The notes beneath the pieces are model-generated. The model did not search any database. It had not been told where the DNA came from and worked only from the letters and a program-made list of their open reading frames with translations. A stretch of 64,000 bases of DNA, taken from Stromatinia cepivora (taxonomy: Eukaryota; Ascomycota; Leotiomycetes; Helotiales; Sclerotiniaceae). How positions within the stretch are numbered: position 1 is the first letter of the stretch; every line of letters begins with the position of its first letter. The stretch spans positions 1,612,001-1,676,000 of the forward strand of contig RCTD01000001.1 in assembly GCA_014898415.1 (NCBI GenBank), written 5' to 3'. Shown here piece by piece: positions 11,640 to 24,900 of the stretch. The position numbers and the translations under genes were made by a program.

Positions 11640-12600
11640 AATCTTCTTTTGATAAAAATACCTGATACACAAATTGCATTACAATCAATGAATATATATT
11701 TATCATACCATATACTTTTTTCAAACGATCTTCAAAATATCGGCTATTGATCATCTCTCCTAAATCCTCATCATCATCGCTTTCAGGCTCAATAATCAAT
11801 ATAATAACCAGAACAGACTCTTATCGATCTCGGATTCCTTGATGTAGATCTAACGGACAGATTTATATCCAATAGGAGATACTTTTATATTGTATATATT
11901 TATTTTGTTTATACAAAAGAATTCTTTCAAAAAAGGAAAATTCGGGCGTTTATACACAGAGTAGAATCAAAGTACGATCGGACTTGTCCGATTAAGTATC
12001 AAAAAAACTAAAGGCATCAATGACATTAAGATTACTAATATCCATTAGATCGTGGTTCCGAGAGTGGGATGGATTCTGCAATATATGTAGGGCTTTAGAC
12101 TCATTAGAATAGAATGATACAAGGAATCCATTCGCTGTACAAATAGTTAGTTGTTACATGATTTGAACAAAATCGGAATAGGAGCAAAGAAGAGAAAGCT
12201 ATTGAGAAAGACGATTTCTAAGAGTAACATTGAGTCCATTGCAAAAGATTGAGATTTTATTCGAATCGGGCCAATTCTGACCTTTAGCTTTGTAAAAGGT
12301 CCTTTCGAATTTTGCAATATAGGTATATAGAGAATCGGTTCCTTGTTTAAGAATGAATAGTTTGTTTTCGACTTTTTGGATTTTATTCGGATTGTTGTAA
12401 ACGCATATGAATTGATCCAGGATCGTTATATGATCTAAAGGAACATTTTGATTAAGAGAAGAAAGTTGAAGTAGTACTATAATTTATACATAAGATTCGA
12501 AATTGAAATAAACATAGTAAAATTGAACTATAAAATCATCGATCGTAACGCTGTTTACTTGTAATTTCGCTCGAATCAAAGAAAGCTAGGTATCGAACTT
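11640..12600 (-). pseudogene. K1 gag remnant
   Basis: Minus-strand translation, ignoring stops, reads a retrotransposon gag core: a helical segment with LDQFICVYNNPNKIQ, then FERTFYKAKGQNWPD and GLNVTLRNRL. These patterns match the conserved gag helical domain of fungal Ty3/gypsy elements. The 3' part carries an acidic DDDEDLG-like stretch. Stops at Gln codons indicate RIP. The part at 11842-12345 is absent from K2. Confidence 0.75.
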
Positions 12601-12944
12601 TTGAAAATTACTATTAAACTTTTCAGGATCAGGGAGAAAGGGTTTCGGATAAAAAGGAGTATAAACAATAGGAATATATTCGAAAATCAAAGAATATAGA
12701 AACGAGATTTTATTCCGTTAACAAATCACTTTACCATGAAATTCTACAATTGCGAGGTTTATCGAATTGTAATTTATAATTTAGAAATTAAGGGTAAGAA
12801 AAAAGATAACATTTTCGAATAATATCAAAAAGATTTATATACAAATAAAAAAGTATAAATAATATATCTAAATAGAAATAAATGGAATATATATAAATAT
12901 ATATAAATATTATTTTATTTCTTATCTAAAAGAATTTTTAATAA

Positions 12945-13094
12945 TATAATGAATCCAATAAGCATTTAGAGATCAATCTTAGAATTAAAAGCTATAAAGC
13001 TAAAAAGAATATACTACAAAGCTATATATATGATCGGCTCGAAGCTTAATACCGTACTAGCCCGATCGAACGCGATCACGTGTATCTCGTGACA
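12945..13094 (-). repeat. K1 LTR (150 bp), right
   Basis: Mutated start TATAATGAATCC (from TGTGACGAACCC) and intact end CTCGTGACA. CACGTG is at 13077-13082. Confidence 0.92.
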
Positions 13095-13099
13095 ATTGC

Positions 13100-14700
13100 T
13101 ATTTTAGATGATATAAATCTTAGATCAAGAGCAAGCTGCTTTTGTAAATCCTTTAATTGTTCAATTTGTATTATTACTGATTCGGTATTAATTTCTTATA
13201 ATATTAATATTTGATATACTTTAGAATTAAACCCAAAGTTAGTATATACTAATATAATTTTTATGATTTCCGTTTCCGATATATTATATACGAATTATAC
13301 TATAGGTAATAATTCTATCCAATTGTTTTATCGATAATTTATATAGTATTTAAGATATACTTCTATTATCTAATTGACCCTTTTTATTTGATCATTTATT
13401 TATAAGTGAAAGACTGTCGATAGTTTTTTTTTAATATTCATTAGTGTTAATAAAGTAATCCAGAATTTCGAGGTAAAAAGCTTATCTCTGTCTAAGATTA
13501 TTTTATCTAATACTCTGTATATACTTACTATAACCCTAAAGAATATATATACTAATTACTCAATAATTCATATTTCTTTGAATAATATTATATATATAAA
13601 TTTTATCAATCTATCTATTATATTGAATATTGTATTATACTCAATTCCTATAATAAGATCTTTCGAGAGTAATAATTTGATTATAAAATCCTATGTAATA
13701 GATTTTTATGGTTGAGAAGGTATATCTAGGATCTGGAATTGATTATATAGAATATATTTAGAAAACTTATTCCATATATAAGTATTGTAATTTCCAACAA
13801 TTTTTTTAATTATTATTCTCATTCATGGGAAGTAATTGATTTCTTATATTCTTACAAATATTCTTGTAATTCTTTGATGTTTATATACAAGCAATCTGTA
13901 TTGTTCCATTACAAATTCCTTGATTATTCAATTAAGAATGTATACTTTTCTATAGAAATATATTATATCGTTTTCTTTTGTGAATTTTAATTCTATTACC
14001 TTAAATATATGTATTGTTATAATATTATTTTTATAATATAATTGGATCTTGTTCTTTAAATAATTATCTTCTAATATATAAATGATTGTAAACTATAATA
14101 CATTATAAACCAATAATTCGTTTTTCTATTTGAATATAGTATATAATTTATACGATTTGTTTTCCTGATATTCCGGTTTTCGATTGAAAGTATCGGCTTT
14201 AGTATTTTCTGATCCTTTAACATATGAAATCTTAAAATTGTAATTGATCATAATTTCTGATTATCTGATTTGTTGTTTGTTTAATTACTTCATTATGATA
14301 AAATAAATCAAATTCTTATAATCTATATATATCTATATTATATATTTTGATCCTTTCAAATATACTCGCCATTCTCTAAATGCATCGATTATCACTAGTA
14401 ATTCCTTATCATATATTTCGCAATTTAATTCCGCTAATAATAGTTTTCAAAAATAGAATACAATTGATTGATATTTCTTATTTTGACCTGATTAGCTCAG
14501 AACTACCCCTATAACGAAATCTGAGGAATCCGTTTCCATTATGATTTGCTTTTCTGAATCAAATGTTAATAGTATTGGCTCTCCGATTATTATCTGTTTG
14601 AATATTTCGAAGGATTCTTATACCTTAACAATCCATTCGAAAATTCCTTGCTCTTTTTTGATTAAATTGATCAAGAATATTATGATCCCTAAATAGCCTT
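13100..14700 (-). pseudogene. Gypsy H integrase and RNase H remnant
   Basis: This is the minus-strand continuation of pol between the RT and the K1 insertion. RNase H-like sequence lies around 14200-14700 and integrase-like sequence around 13100-14100. It is heavily AT-shifted with no frame longer than 60 codons. The assignment rests mainly on position within a complete element and weak motif traces. Confidence 0.55.
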
Positions 14701-14770
14701 TAATAAATCTTCGATAAAAGTTAACGAATCCTAAAAAAGATTATACTTCTTTAATCATAATAAACTACTT

Positions 14771-15274
14771 TTATTCGAGCATTGTTTTAACCTTATCCTT
14801 ATTCATTTTAAACCCTTGATTTAATACAATAAATCCTAGAAACTTTATTTCTGTAATATGGAATTCACATTTGCTTGGTTTGTATAACAAATCGATTTTA
14901 ACCAAACATTTAAGAATATTGCTAACATCTTTAATATATTGAACTTCGTTATTCGAATATACTAGAATATCATTCAAATAATATATACAACAAATATCCA
15001 AATATTATAACAGTATATTATTTATAAACCTCATAAATATTATTAATACATTGATTAACCCAAATAATATAACCTGATATTCATATAGTCTATATCTGAT
15101 CTTGAAAACGGTTTTCCATTCCTTACTTTCTTTCATTCTAATCAAATAATAATTATTATATAAATCCATTTTGATAAATATCGTTACTCTATTTAATCGA
15201 TCTTTTAATTCTATAACTAATAGAAATAGATATCGATCCTTTTTGATAAATATATTAAACTTTCTATAATCCAC
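14771..15274 (-). pseudogene. Gypsy H reverse transcriptase
   Basis: Two abutting open frames (15005-15274, 14771-15001) give a clear Ty3/gypsy RT. The first has DYRKFN, the FIKMDLYNNYYLIRM palm segment and FGLINVLIIFMRFIN. The second has the catalytic box YLNDILVYS (the second Asp of YLDD replaced by Asn, a G-to-A change) and then FLGFIV. The missing aspartate alone would kill the enzyme. Confidence 0.9.
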
Positions 15275-16599
15275 AATTAATCTCTTGGTACCATCCTTTT
15301 TAAATATCTATATAATTGGACTTACTATTTGGAACATGAATTCTTTAATCCATTCTTTAATCAAATTATCGTCGATATATTCTTTGAATATTTTTAACTT
15401 ATCAATTAACATTGAATAAATTGAAATATATATAAATATCTTGCCTTCCTCCAATATTATCTCATAATTTTATAGCTTGTATTTCAATAAAGCTTTATAA
15501 ATCCTGGGTTTTTTAAAAATATATTTATATTTCTTATATTATTCTAGTATTATAAACTCCTTTATTTTAATTACGATTTCATATTATATTGTTGGCTTTT
15601 ATATTTGTAGAAAAAATATATCAGTTTTTGCTTTTAATAAAGAACCCTGAACTGAATATCCTATATCGCCGATATTATTTGCATTCAATTCTTTTTGGTG
15701 TATATTATATCTTATGGATGCTTTGAATATATTATTATAATTGTTCTTATATTGATTAAATATTACTATTTTTTATAATCAATTTATCCTTAAATTGTAT
15801 ATCTTTAATTATAGTATTCCTAAAATGATTTATTGTTAATTCAATAATACAATATCAAATTGTATAACCTTTGAATATTGGGTTATATTCATTCATATTA
15901 GTTATATCTCTTGAGAAACAATTCTATTAGATCCTATTAATTATTCATCAATTAATTGCAATTAATAGAGTTTTTATTTCTCTTAAAATGATATTCCCAA
16001 ATACTTTATAATTTCTAATATATTAAAATTCCCTATAGCCCCTAAATCTATTATAATTGATTATATTTGTCCATTTATCTTGATTCTGTAATATATCTGT
16101 TCTATTTGTTCTGTAATATTCAATTATAATATAATTTATTTATTTTCGTAATCCTAAATGATTTCATCGATAAATATTATATATTATAGTTTTTCTTCTT
16201 CTAAATAAATTGCATTCATTTCTGATCTAGTTTTGTTATTGAGTAAGTCTTTCTATAAAGTATATCAATAATTCTCTTAGATTACTTTCATTACTATATT
16301 TATAATTAATAATAATAACATAATCTAAGCTTAAACATAATATTCCTTTCCGACTTTTTTATATAGAAACAAATTCTGGCTTTTGTTCTACTCGAATATA
16401 TATTAATAGAATATTTCCTATAACTTTCCTTGATCTAATCATTGAAAATATTCTCCATTAATTCTTTCTATAAATAAAATATTAATAATAACTCTAGATT
16501 ATAAAATTCGAACTTTATAAGATTCTTTTTCTTTAATATTTATTATACTGAGATCCTTATTAATAATTCCTTCATCTGTATCTTCAAATTTCCAAATAC

Positions 16600-17743
16600 A
16601 ATAATTTCATTAATCAATTTCTCGAATAAATCATAATTCTTCTAATTATAAATCTCTATTTACTCATAAAAGGTTTTCGACCTTCTCTTCCCCTAGTTCT
16701 TCTTTGTAAACTAATGGTAGTGTAACTAATCTTGTAATATTAATTGTATACAATTGTAATATAAAAGTAATATTAAACTGACTTTTACCGAATTTATTCT
16801 TAAAGTCATCCTTCCTTCCATCTATCTTCTTACTTCAATAATCTATTGCTCAATACTCTACTTTTCCATATTCAAAATATAAATTATTGTTTTGTTTATA
16901 TTTCTTTTTTTGATTATTATTCCTATTTGTATAATATATAATATCTAATTCTATAGGATCTTTATATCTCTATAAATTGTATCATAATCTACCCTCATTT
17001 TTGCAATAATACCTTTGATTTCAGTTTTCTTGAGATTTGTATAATCGCTGGCTTTGTTTGTATCTATAAAGACGATCATTTAATTCAATGAAATCCTGAA
17101 TTAGATTATTCAAATCTACACTTGCAATAGTTCTTTCTAATTCCAATTTAACCTTTAGTTTGAATCCTTTATAATAATGATTTATAATAATGACTTCATC
17201 CTAATTAGTTATTTCTATATATCTTCGAAATTCTGTAGTATACTTTAATACTGAACCTATCTATTTAAGATTAAAGATCTTCTTTTCTACTACCTCTAAT
17301 TTATTAGAATTTCCAAAGATCCTATGAATCTCTATCTTAAAACCTTCAAAACTATTAAAAATTATTCGAATGAATTGTATATAATCTCCATCATTATATT
17401 CAAAATAATTATATAAACATAATTAAATCCATTTAATTATTTCTTCTTTAAAGTATAACACAATCTATACACTCTTAAATTCCGTAAAAATAAACTTATC
17501 CTCATTAAATCTAAAATAAATTTCAAATTGCAAAAAGAAAGTATTGAATTCCTATCGACTATTTTGATACTTATCTAACAAAGCGATTTTGAATGTTTCA
17601 TTGATGGTGATTTCTTTAAGTGTATTGGTCATCTCGATATCATCGGTATTTGCTACTAATGTATATTGACCAATGATAGTATCCCTGGGTACTATAATAA
17701 CGATTGATATTGAATCGATACTTGAAACAGAAATAATATTCAA
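16600..17743 (-). pseudogene. Gypsy H gag
   Basis: The minus-strand frame opening at 17743 (63 codons, 17552-17743) is the gag N-terminus. It is followed, with stops, by a Retrotrans_gag-like helical region (WI-P-L, then EEI, LRQT-like traces, around 17.0-17.5 kb). A zinc-knuckle remnant lies near 16.88 kb, readable as FEYGKVEYWAID with the Cys and His positions largely mutated. The position directly inside the 5' LTR is correct for gag. Confidence 0.75.
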
Positions 17744-17745
17744 AA

Positions 17746-18064
17746 TATTACAGAAGCTGCCTTTAAGGTTACATAGAAATGGCTAGAGATCTTTCGAGAT
17801 AATTTAGATTAAACTTCAAATAGGAATTCAATATAGTTATAACTGGTTGCAATTCTTGTAACTATAATAATGAAACTAATGATTGTTCTTGAATACAAAG
17901 CTCTATATTATAATGAAATCCATTCCTTTATATAGACCTTCATTCTCTATTATCCCATTAATCCTATTGTATCCCACCAGGTAGGAGCAATGGGATCCAG
18001 TGGGAATCTCTAATCCCGTGACTTCCTGATCATGTGACTCGGTATGTTGGATGCCGTCGTAACA
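17746..18064 (-). repeat. Gypsy H 5' LTR (319 bp)
   Basis: Pairs with 10001-10319. The right half is nearly free of RIP-type change and ends CGTAACA before TSD GTTTA. Confidence 0.92.
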
Positions 18065-18536
18065 GTTTATTATTATTATAGTTTTTAATTATCGATTCTT
18101 CTTTTTCAAATTTATAATTATTATATAGAGATCTTGTAATTGTAATAATGAATTAAAAAGAATAATTGAATTATTAGAAATATCGATTTTATATATTGAA
18201 ATCTTTTTTTTATTAGTTTTCTTTTTTTCAATAGTAATATTATCTAAGTCTATATTTATATTTTCTTTGAAGGATTGTTGAAATAATTGAGGGGAAGGAG
18301 AGGGTTCCTTAGAATAGGTTTTCGAAGGTTTGGAGTATATAGAAGGAGGAGTTTATTATATTGTGAAAATAATAATACATTTTTAAAAGGGTTTATCTTT
18401 ATTAATTAGATCGGAATAGATCTTCTTCTTTTAGGTATAATATTTATAAAAGTTTATTTAAAAAGGTATTATTGAAATAAGATATTATTTGAGAGGCCAT
18501 TAGATGATCGGATGTTTGTAAATAAGTTGTAGATAA

Positions 18537-18818
18537 TGTGATATATAAGAGCTGTAATAAAGCTAAATAAACAGGGTCAATTATATTCTTTAGAATTTAT
18601 AATTGAAGAATTATAATTCGTAAAAAGCGATTAGATATATATATACAAATATTTATTTGTGAACTACAGAGTTGTACGTATATATTATTAGGGTTACTAT
18701 TTTACTATATTAAATCGTATAATTCGTAATGTATATGTATGGACGATCAGCTCATTAATTGATATGGTAGATAAGAGGCATCACGTGATTAGCCTCCTGT
18801 GGTTCACGATTCGTGACA
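18537..18818 (-). repeat. G1 5' LTR (282 bp)
   Basis: Pairs with 6500-6781. CACGTG is at 18782-18787. It ends TCGTGACA, followed by TSD GAAAT. Confidence 0.92.
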
Positions 18819-19078
18819 GAAATCTGATTCCTTTATTGATAATATATAATATTAGTTTATTATTAATATATATAATATCAATTATAATTGAATAATTGAA
18901 TTCGATATTATTATAAAAATTGAATTTGAATCTACCTAAGGATTTTCTATATTTTTGATAATATTCATAGAATTTCGTAAGTCTTTCAAAATCTTCTTGA
19001 ACAATATCTATATAATCTATATATTGAAGAATTCAATAGAATCTATTTATAAATAGATAATCGAAATAATAATATAAT

Positions 19079-20250
19079 TGTGACGAACCCAACGAGCGTT
19101 TAGAGATCAACCTTAGAATTAAAAGCTACAGAGTTAAAGAGAGTGTGCTATAAAGCTATATATATGATCGGCTCGAAGCTTAGTATTGTATTAGTCCGAT
19201 CGGATGCGATCATGTGTATCTTGTGATATTATTCTCTTTTTTTGAAAAGTTCGTTTCGAATTTATTTAAAATGAATGATTTAAGTATAAAATGATCATTA
19301 ATCTTCTTTTGATAAAAATACTTGATGCGTGAATTGCATCATAGCCAACGAATACGCATCCATTGTATTATGTACTTCCTCCAAACGATCTTCAAAATAT
19401 CGATCATTGATTATCTCTTCTAGGTCCTCATCATCGTCGCTTTCGGGTTCAGTAGTCAGTGTAATAGCCGGAACAGGCTCTTGTCGATCTCGGACTCCCC
19501 GTTTGAGAGTGAATAGCTTGTCTTCGGCTTCTTGAACTTTATTCGGATTGTTGTAAACGCGTGTGAGTTGATCTAGGATCGTTGTATGATCTAAGGGAAT
19601 GTTTTGATCAAAAAAAGAAAGCTGAGATAGTATTATAATTTGTATATGAGATTCGAGATTGAGATAAATATAATAAAATTGAATTGTAAAGTCGCTGATC
19701 GCAGTATTATCTATTTGTAGTTTTGTTTGAATCAAGGGAAGTCAGGTATCGAACTTTTGAGAATTACTATTAAACTTTTCAGGATCAGGGAGAGAGGGTT
19801 TTGGACAAAAAGGAGTATGAATAGCAGGAATACGTTTGAGAATTAGAAAGTGTAGAAATGAGATTTCATTTCGTTGATGAATTATTTCGCTACGAAGTTC
19901 TATAATCGTAAGATTTATCGAATCGTAATTTATAGTTTAGAAATTAAGGGTAAAAAAAAAGATAACATTTTCGAATAATATTAAGAAGATTTATATACAA
20001 ACGAAAAAGTAGGAATAATATATTTAAATAAGAGTAAACGGAGTGTATATAAATATATATAGATATTATTTCATTTTTTATTTAGAAAAACTTTTAATAA
20101 TATAACGAATCCAATAAGCATTTAAAGATCAACTTTAGAATTAAAAGCTACAGAGTTAAAGAAAATGTACTACAAAACTATATATATGATCGGCTCGAAG
20201 CTTAGTACTGTACTAGCCCGATCGGACGCGATCACGTGTATCTCGTGACA
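19079..20250 (-). mobile_element. gag-only LTR retroelement K2, internally deleted
   Basis: 1172 bp with the same 150-bp LTRs as K1 and a perfect TSD ATAAT (19074-19078, 20251-20255). It is exactly 504 bp shorter than K1. The missing segment corresponds to K1 11842-12345, bounded in K1 by a repeated TTCCTTG. It sits directly in the base-layer E element. LTR ends are TGTGACGAACCC and CTCGTGACA, with CACGTG at 20233-20238. Confidence 0.92.
19298..19735 (-). pseudogene. K2 gag fragment, in-frame internal deletion
   Basis: 145 codons without a stop. The N-terminal half is the helical gag segment (FTIQFYYIYLNLESHIQ, then HTTILDQLTRVYNNPNKVQ, then AEDKLFTLKRG). The deletion of 504 bp (168 codons) keeps frame and joins this straight to an acidic DDDEDLEEI segment and a short C-terminus. 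K1 has the whole central gag helix bundle in between. This is the least mutated gag of the family. The product, if ever made, would lack the conserved core. The plus-strand ORF at 19329-19535 is a shadow. Confidence 0.7.
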
Positions 20251-22909
20251 ATAATCTTTATATTTCTGATTCAATTAAATAATAATTGTTTATATTGATA
20301 AATATTTATATAAATTATTGAATCTTTATATTCTAGAATAATATTATATACTTGAATTTATAAATATAAAGATGCTTTATAATTGATAGTATAAATATAT
20401 TAATAATATTATTGTAATATACTCTGAATCGATCTATATTCTATAATAATAATAAAAATAGTATTTCTGATTCTATAATATAGAATTCGATAAATCCTGA
20501 AAATAAATTTAGTTGAATCGATCCAATTGATTCAATCTTTTCGATTCCAAATATCATTTTTGCGATTCTTGTTCTATTTATATTCAATTTAGTATTTTTG
20601 ATATTTTTTTGATATATTTAATACTATTTGAATTCTATTATAGATCATTAGAATACTTCTATGTCGATAATAATACTCTAAAACTTTTTATCATTATATC
20701 TCGAAAAGAAAACTTTATATTCTTCGATCTTATTGATTGATTTATTGATGAAATTAATTAAAGTATATATTATTACTTTATCGAATAAATTCATTACAAT
20801 TTCTTTTCTATTAATCGATTTATAGAATAAAATCTAGATATATTTTAAATCATTATCTTTTATATTTTTCTTTAGATCGTTTTGAATATATATTATAAAT
20901 TCTTTATTAGTATCGATATTTAATAAAGTTCTTTTATATTCGATAATATATTATTTGAAATATAATCCAAAATCTTTATTATTGTTTTTAAATAATTTTT
21001 TATATTTATATTTCGAATCAATTTATTCAATTTCTATATATTTATTTGATTAATAATTTTTTTTCTTGTAAACAAAATATCCCCCAATCCCTTTTAATCG
21101 AATAAGAAATCAGTGATTGGATTTGTATTTGTAATTATATTTAGGATTTTTTTGATTATATATTCGATTTATATAAAATATTTTATTTTCATTTGGATAT
21201 AATTTCTTATATATAAACATGAAATCTTATAAATCTTCGATAAATCCGATTATAGATTTTGAAGATCGATAATATATTTAGTTATATATTGATATATAGT
21301 TATATATATTGAATATCTTTCTTTAAATATATATAACTATTTGAAATTCTTTTAATAAACCTTTTTGAAGATATTGAAATTTGATGATTATAATATTCAA
21401 ATATTTTGTTATTGATTTTTCGAGATTTTATATAATAATTGTTTTGAGTATTATATAATCTCATTTCTTTATAAATCTATATTAATACTTTTTTCCTTCA
21501 AAAAATATTTTCATTATTTTATAGATGTCTTTTATTATATTTAAAATATAATTGAAATTTGAATAATAGAATACAAAAACCTTCTTCTTTAGTATTATTG
21601 AAAATACCCTTATATAAAGATTTAAATGAATATCAATTCTTTTATAATAATTAAAGAAAATAATATATTTGTAATCGAAATTATCATTTTAACCAATATA
21701 TTTATTAATATTATCATAAAATTTCTTAAGGTTTTCAAAATCATAATCGATATTATTGTTTTATATATAATTAGATAATTTATTTTTATAATTTCCTAAA
21801 CTATTGTTTTCTTTATTATTAAATAAATCTTTTCCTTCTTTATTATTTCTATAAAAGTATATATAAATATCATTCTGATTTATATCATCTATTTTACAAT
21901 TGTATTCGAAATATTTATTATTACTTAAAGATTTCCTATTATCAATAGATTTTTTTTTATTCAAAAGTTTTTTATCTTTAAATAATATATTATTATTATA
22001 TAATAATTATAATAATACTAAACATTATTTCTATTCTAGATTTTGATATTTATTATATAAAAGTTCTTTAAATATATAAAATCCTGATTTCTTATTCAAT
22101 TATAATAATTGAATTCCTTTATATTATATTAAAAATAATTACCTTATATTTATTTATACAAATTGTTCTTTTCTTTAAAGATTAAATAAAAATATTAAAT
22201 CTTCAAGAATAATATCCAGATATATATTATTATCGAATATCTTGATTTAATTTAAAATGATTTTTAATCGAAATTGAAAATATCGATCTATTATTATTTC
22301 CCGAATTTGATTATTCGACTATAATATATATAAAATATAAAACATTTCGATTAAGATTTCATTGATTATTAATTCCATATATTATATTATCTTTTTGATA
22401 AACAAATCATCTACTTTCAATTCAATATATAATCTGAATATAATCTTTGAATTAACAAATTCAAAATACTCAACTCTGAAATTTGCAAAATCATTACAAT
22501 AATCGCCCTATAAATCTTTATCGATATAATTATATATTATATAAAACTTCAATTTGAATTTACAAAAATCGATAATTTCCTAAGGATTTTCCTTTATAAA
22601 TACAATTTGATCATATTTTCATTTATTTATTCATTTATTATATTTTTCATTTTTGATATATAAAATAATTGATACTCTTATTGTATTTAATACTAATAAT
22701 AATAGGATTCAGATTCTTTCAAAATAAAAGATTATAAAAGAATACTCAAATATATCTATTATAATTATTATAATAATGATTATTATATACTTTCGGATTA
22801 TTTCGAAATTGATTATTATAAGGTTTTTAAAACGATCTTAAAAAAAAGCTTGAATATAGATTTGTAATATATAAAATATATATTATAATAAAACTATATT
22901 TATATTATA

Positions 22910-23075
22910 TGTTGGAAATGAGGCCATCATAGGATTAGAATTGAGGTCACATGATCACTGTGGTGCACAGACCATATTTGGGGATAATCTCAATTCTATT
23001 TCTATTAGAATAATAGATCCTTAATTCAATTTATATAATCAACAATACTATTTCTTCCTGTACTAAAAGTTAACA
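22910..23075 (+). repeat. copia A 5' LTR (166 bp)
   Basis: The best-preserved LTR of the family: TGTTGGAAATGAGG to AAAGTTAACA. The first internal bases GATTATGAGATCC resemble the complement of an initiator-tRNA anticodon arm. This would suit the half-tRNA priming known for some copia elements, but it is only suggestive. Confidence 0.93.
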
Positions 23076-23399
23076 GATTATGAGATCCGATTGTATAGTA
23101 GTAATTAGAAAGCAAAGCAAATCGAGAAAGGATTAGTATAGCTAATAGGAGTGAAACAGAGTAAAAATCAGAGTTTTCATATAGTATCATTAAAGCAAAA
23201 TTGAAATACAATAATATAGTTTATAATTTACAACATTACAGATTAGAATGGAGAGCAATCTGTATAATACCGATACAGAATTATAACAGAAGTGAAGAAC
23301 AAATTTGTATAGTTATAAGAAAACATATTATAATACAATTTTATGAATTTTCTTATTGTTTTATTTTTTATATTTCTTTATTATTCTGAATCTATTTAT

Positions 23400-24900
23400 A
23401 ATATATTTTTTAAGATTGTTTTAAAAATCTAAAAATTATCTTTGATATCTATTAAACAATAAGAAATCTTTATAATATCAGAATCAAACAATCTTTTAAA
23501 GTTTGATCAAAACAATTACAAGTGATAATTCAAATAAATGAAGATATAATTGAAAGGGAAAGGATGGTTTTATACAATTGATCAAATATTAAATGAATAT
23601 ATATAGATTGCAGGATTCAATATAGTATCTGTCTATAAAATCAATAATTGTATATATTACAATGTCGAATTGAAATCGGAATATTTAAAGGATGAAGCGA
23701 ATATATTATTATATATTTGCATAATACTTAATGATGATAATGAAGTTCTTATCGATAAATATTCAATAGTATATATATTCTGGAGATATCTTAAATCAAA
23801 ATATACCAGAGTTAATATAATTATAATTAATATATATATGACGATAATCCAGAACTTCAAATTTCAATCTGATACTTATCCCGATATAATTATTATCAAA
23901 ATTTAGAATAAATTGAAAAAGTATAAAAGGAAATTAGGGGTTGTAAATGAAAACTATTAATTAATATATCAAGATATTGTTTTATTTTTAATTCTAATAT
24001 ATAATCTTTCAATTGATTATTAAGAAATAATGGATATATTAAATATCCAAATCAGTTTTAATATTGATAATAAGATTAAGTATTTATAGATTAAGGAATT
24101 TTGTTTTAAAGATGGATTAAAATGAATACAAATTGCAAAAGGATCTAGATATACTTTTCAATATCAAGAATCAAATTTCGAGACCCCAAATAATATTTAT
24201 GATCTATATCAAAAAGAAGATTATTATATATAAGATTATCTATATTTAATATAAATTAACAAACTCTTTTGTAGTTATCTTTGTTATCAAAAAAAAAAGG
24301 GATTATTGAATTTGAAGAAGATCTATTTCAACAAGAAAGATTAAGTATACCCTATTAATAATATCTTTGAATCAGATTTTGATATTGAGGATATAATAAA
24401 GGAAAATTGCAATTTGATAAAGAAGATTATTAATAAAGTTTTCTTTAATAAATAATATGCTGATATAAATGTTTCTTTATATATATTTGATTAATCTTTA
24501 TTATTTAGATTAATAAACTTTATTATCAAATGAAGAATAAAGATTAATAGAGGAATGATATATTATTATCATTAGAGTTTAGTGGATATAGTATATAAAG
24601 ATAGTTTTAAAATGTTATTTTTAAATATATTATATATATTAAGATTAAAAGTAAATTTATTGTTAGGAAAAAGGATCTGCGAAATAGGGCTGTAAAAGGA
24701 ATTCAATTTTCATTATATATATTTCAAAAAGGATAATAAAAAAATCATTTATACTAGAATACAAAACGGAATATATATAGTTTCATATATGATCAAAGGA
24801 TACAAGGATATAACTTTCTGTTCGAATGTATATCAAAATGATCAGGAAAAAGGCTTTTCTTCAAAGATAATCAATGGCATCAAAAATATCGATAACGAAT
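23400..24900 (+). pseudogene. copia A gag region
   Basis: This is the first coding region inside the 5' LTR. Open stretches such as 23670-23906 alternate with stops. The residues are compatible with a copia gag but no zinc knuckle is clearly readable, so the call rests on position. The minus-strand ORFs here (23026-23211, 23657-23860) are shadows. Confidence 0.6.

Larger units (their letters stand above)
11419..13094 (-). mobile_element. gag-only LTR retroelement K1
   Basis: 1676 bp with 150-bp LTRs (11419-11568 and 12945-13094) and a perfect TSD ATTGC (11414-11418, 13095-13099). It is inserted in the integrase region of Gypsy H. The interior carries only gag-like coding on the minus strand and no polymerase or integrase. 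It is therefore a non-autonomous element that needs enzymes from a relative. It is the longer, more complete copy of the family (see K2). Confidence 0.92.
10001..18064 (-). mobile_element. Ty3/gypsy element H, complete, interrupted by K1
   Basis: 8064 bp with 319-bp LTRs at 10001-10319 and 17746-18064 and a perfect TSD GTTTA (9996-10000, 18065-18069). On the minus strand the order is gag (from 17743), a zinc-knuckle remnant (about 16.9 kb), RT (14.77-15.27 kb), RNase H, integrase (K1 sits in it) and an integrase tail (11.06-11.25 kb). Between the integrase tail and the 3' LTR lies a gene relic on the opposite strand (10378-11028). Net length without K1 is about 6.4 kb. Confidence 0.92.
6500..18818 (-). 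mobile_element. chromovirus-type Gypsy G1, deletion copy, interrupted by Gypsy H
   Basis: A minus-strand LTR element with 282-bp LTRs at 6500-6781 and 18537-18818 and a perfect TSD GAAAT (6495-6499, 18819-18823). Removing the H insertion leaves about 4.25 kb, against 7044 bp for the complete copy G2. The missing 2.8 kb corresponds to G2 from about 30.65 to 33.43 kb, that is RT, RNase H and most of integrase. What remains is gag, protease, and the integrase tail with chromodomain. It could only ever have moved with enzymes supplied by another copy. Confidence 0.9.
18824..22909 (-). pseudogene. base-layer E-minus copia gag, protease and integrase remnant (K2 inside)
   Basis: Reverse complement of E-plus from about 37.08 to 40.01 kb, so on the minus strand it runs from the gag start near 22.8 kb to integrase at 18824. 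The open fragment 21761-21964 corresponds to the Asn/Lys-rich gag stretch at 38.04-38.25 kb of E-plus. The K2 element occupies 19079-20250. The sequence is cut at 22909 by copia A (TSD TTATA) and at 18824 by G1. It is heavily mutated, and no frame beyond about 70 codons survives. Confidence 0.8.

Noticed and set aside
11842..12338. 497-bp insertion in K1 flanked by TTCCTTG
   Set aside because: The segment reads as the continuous gag core on the minus strand, so the 7-base repeats mark a deletion in K2 rather than an insertion in K1.
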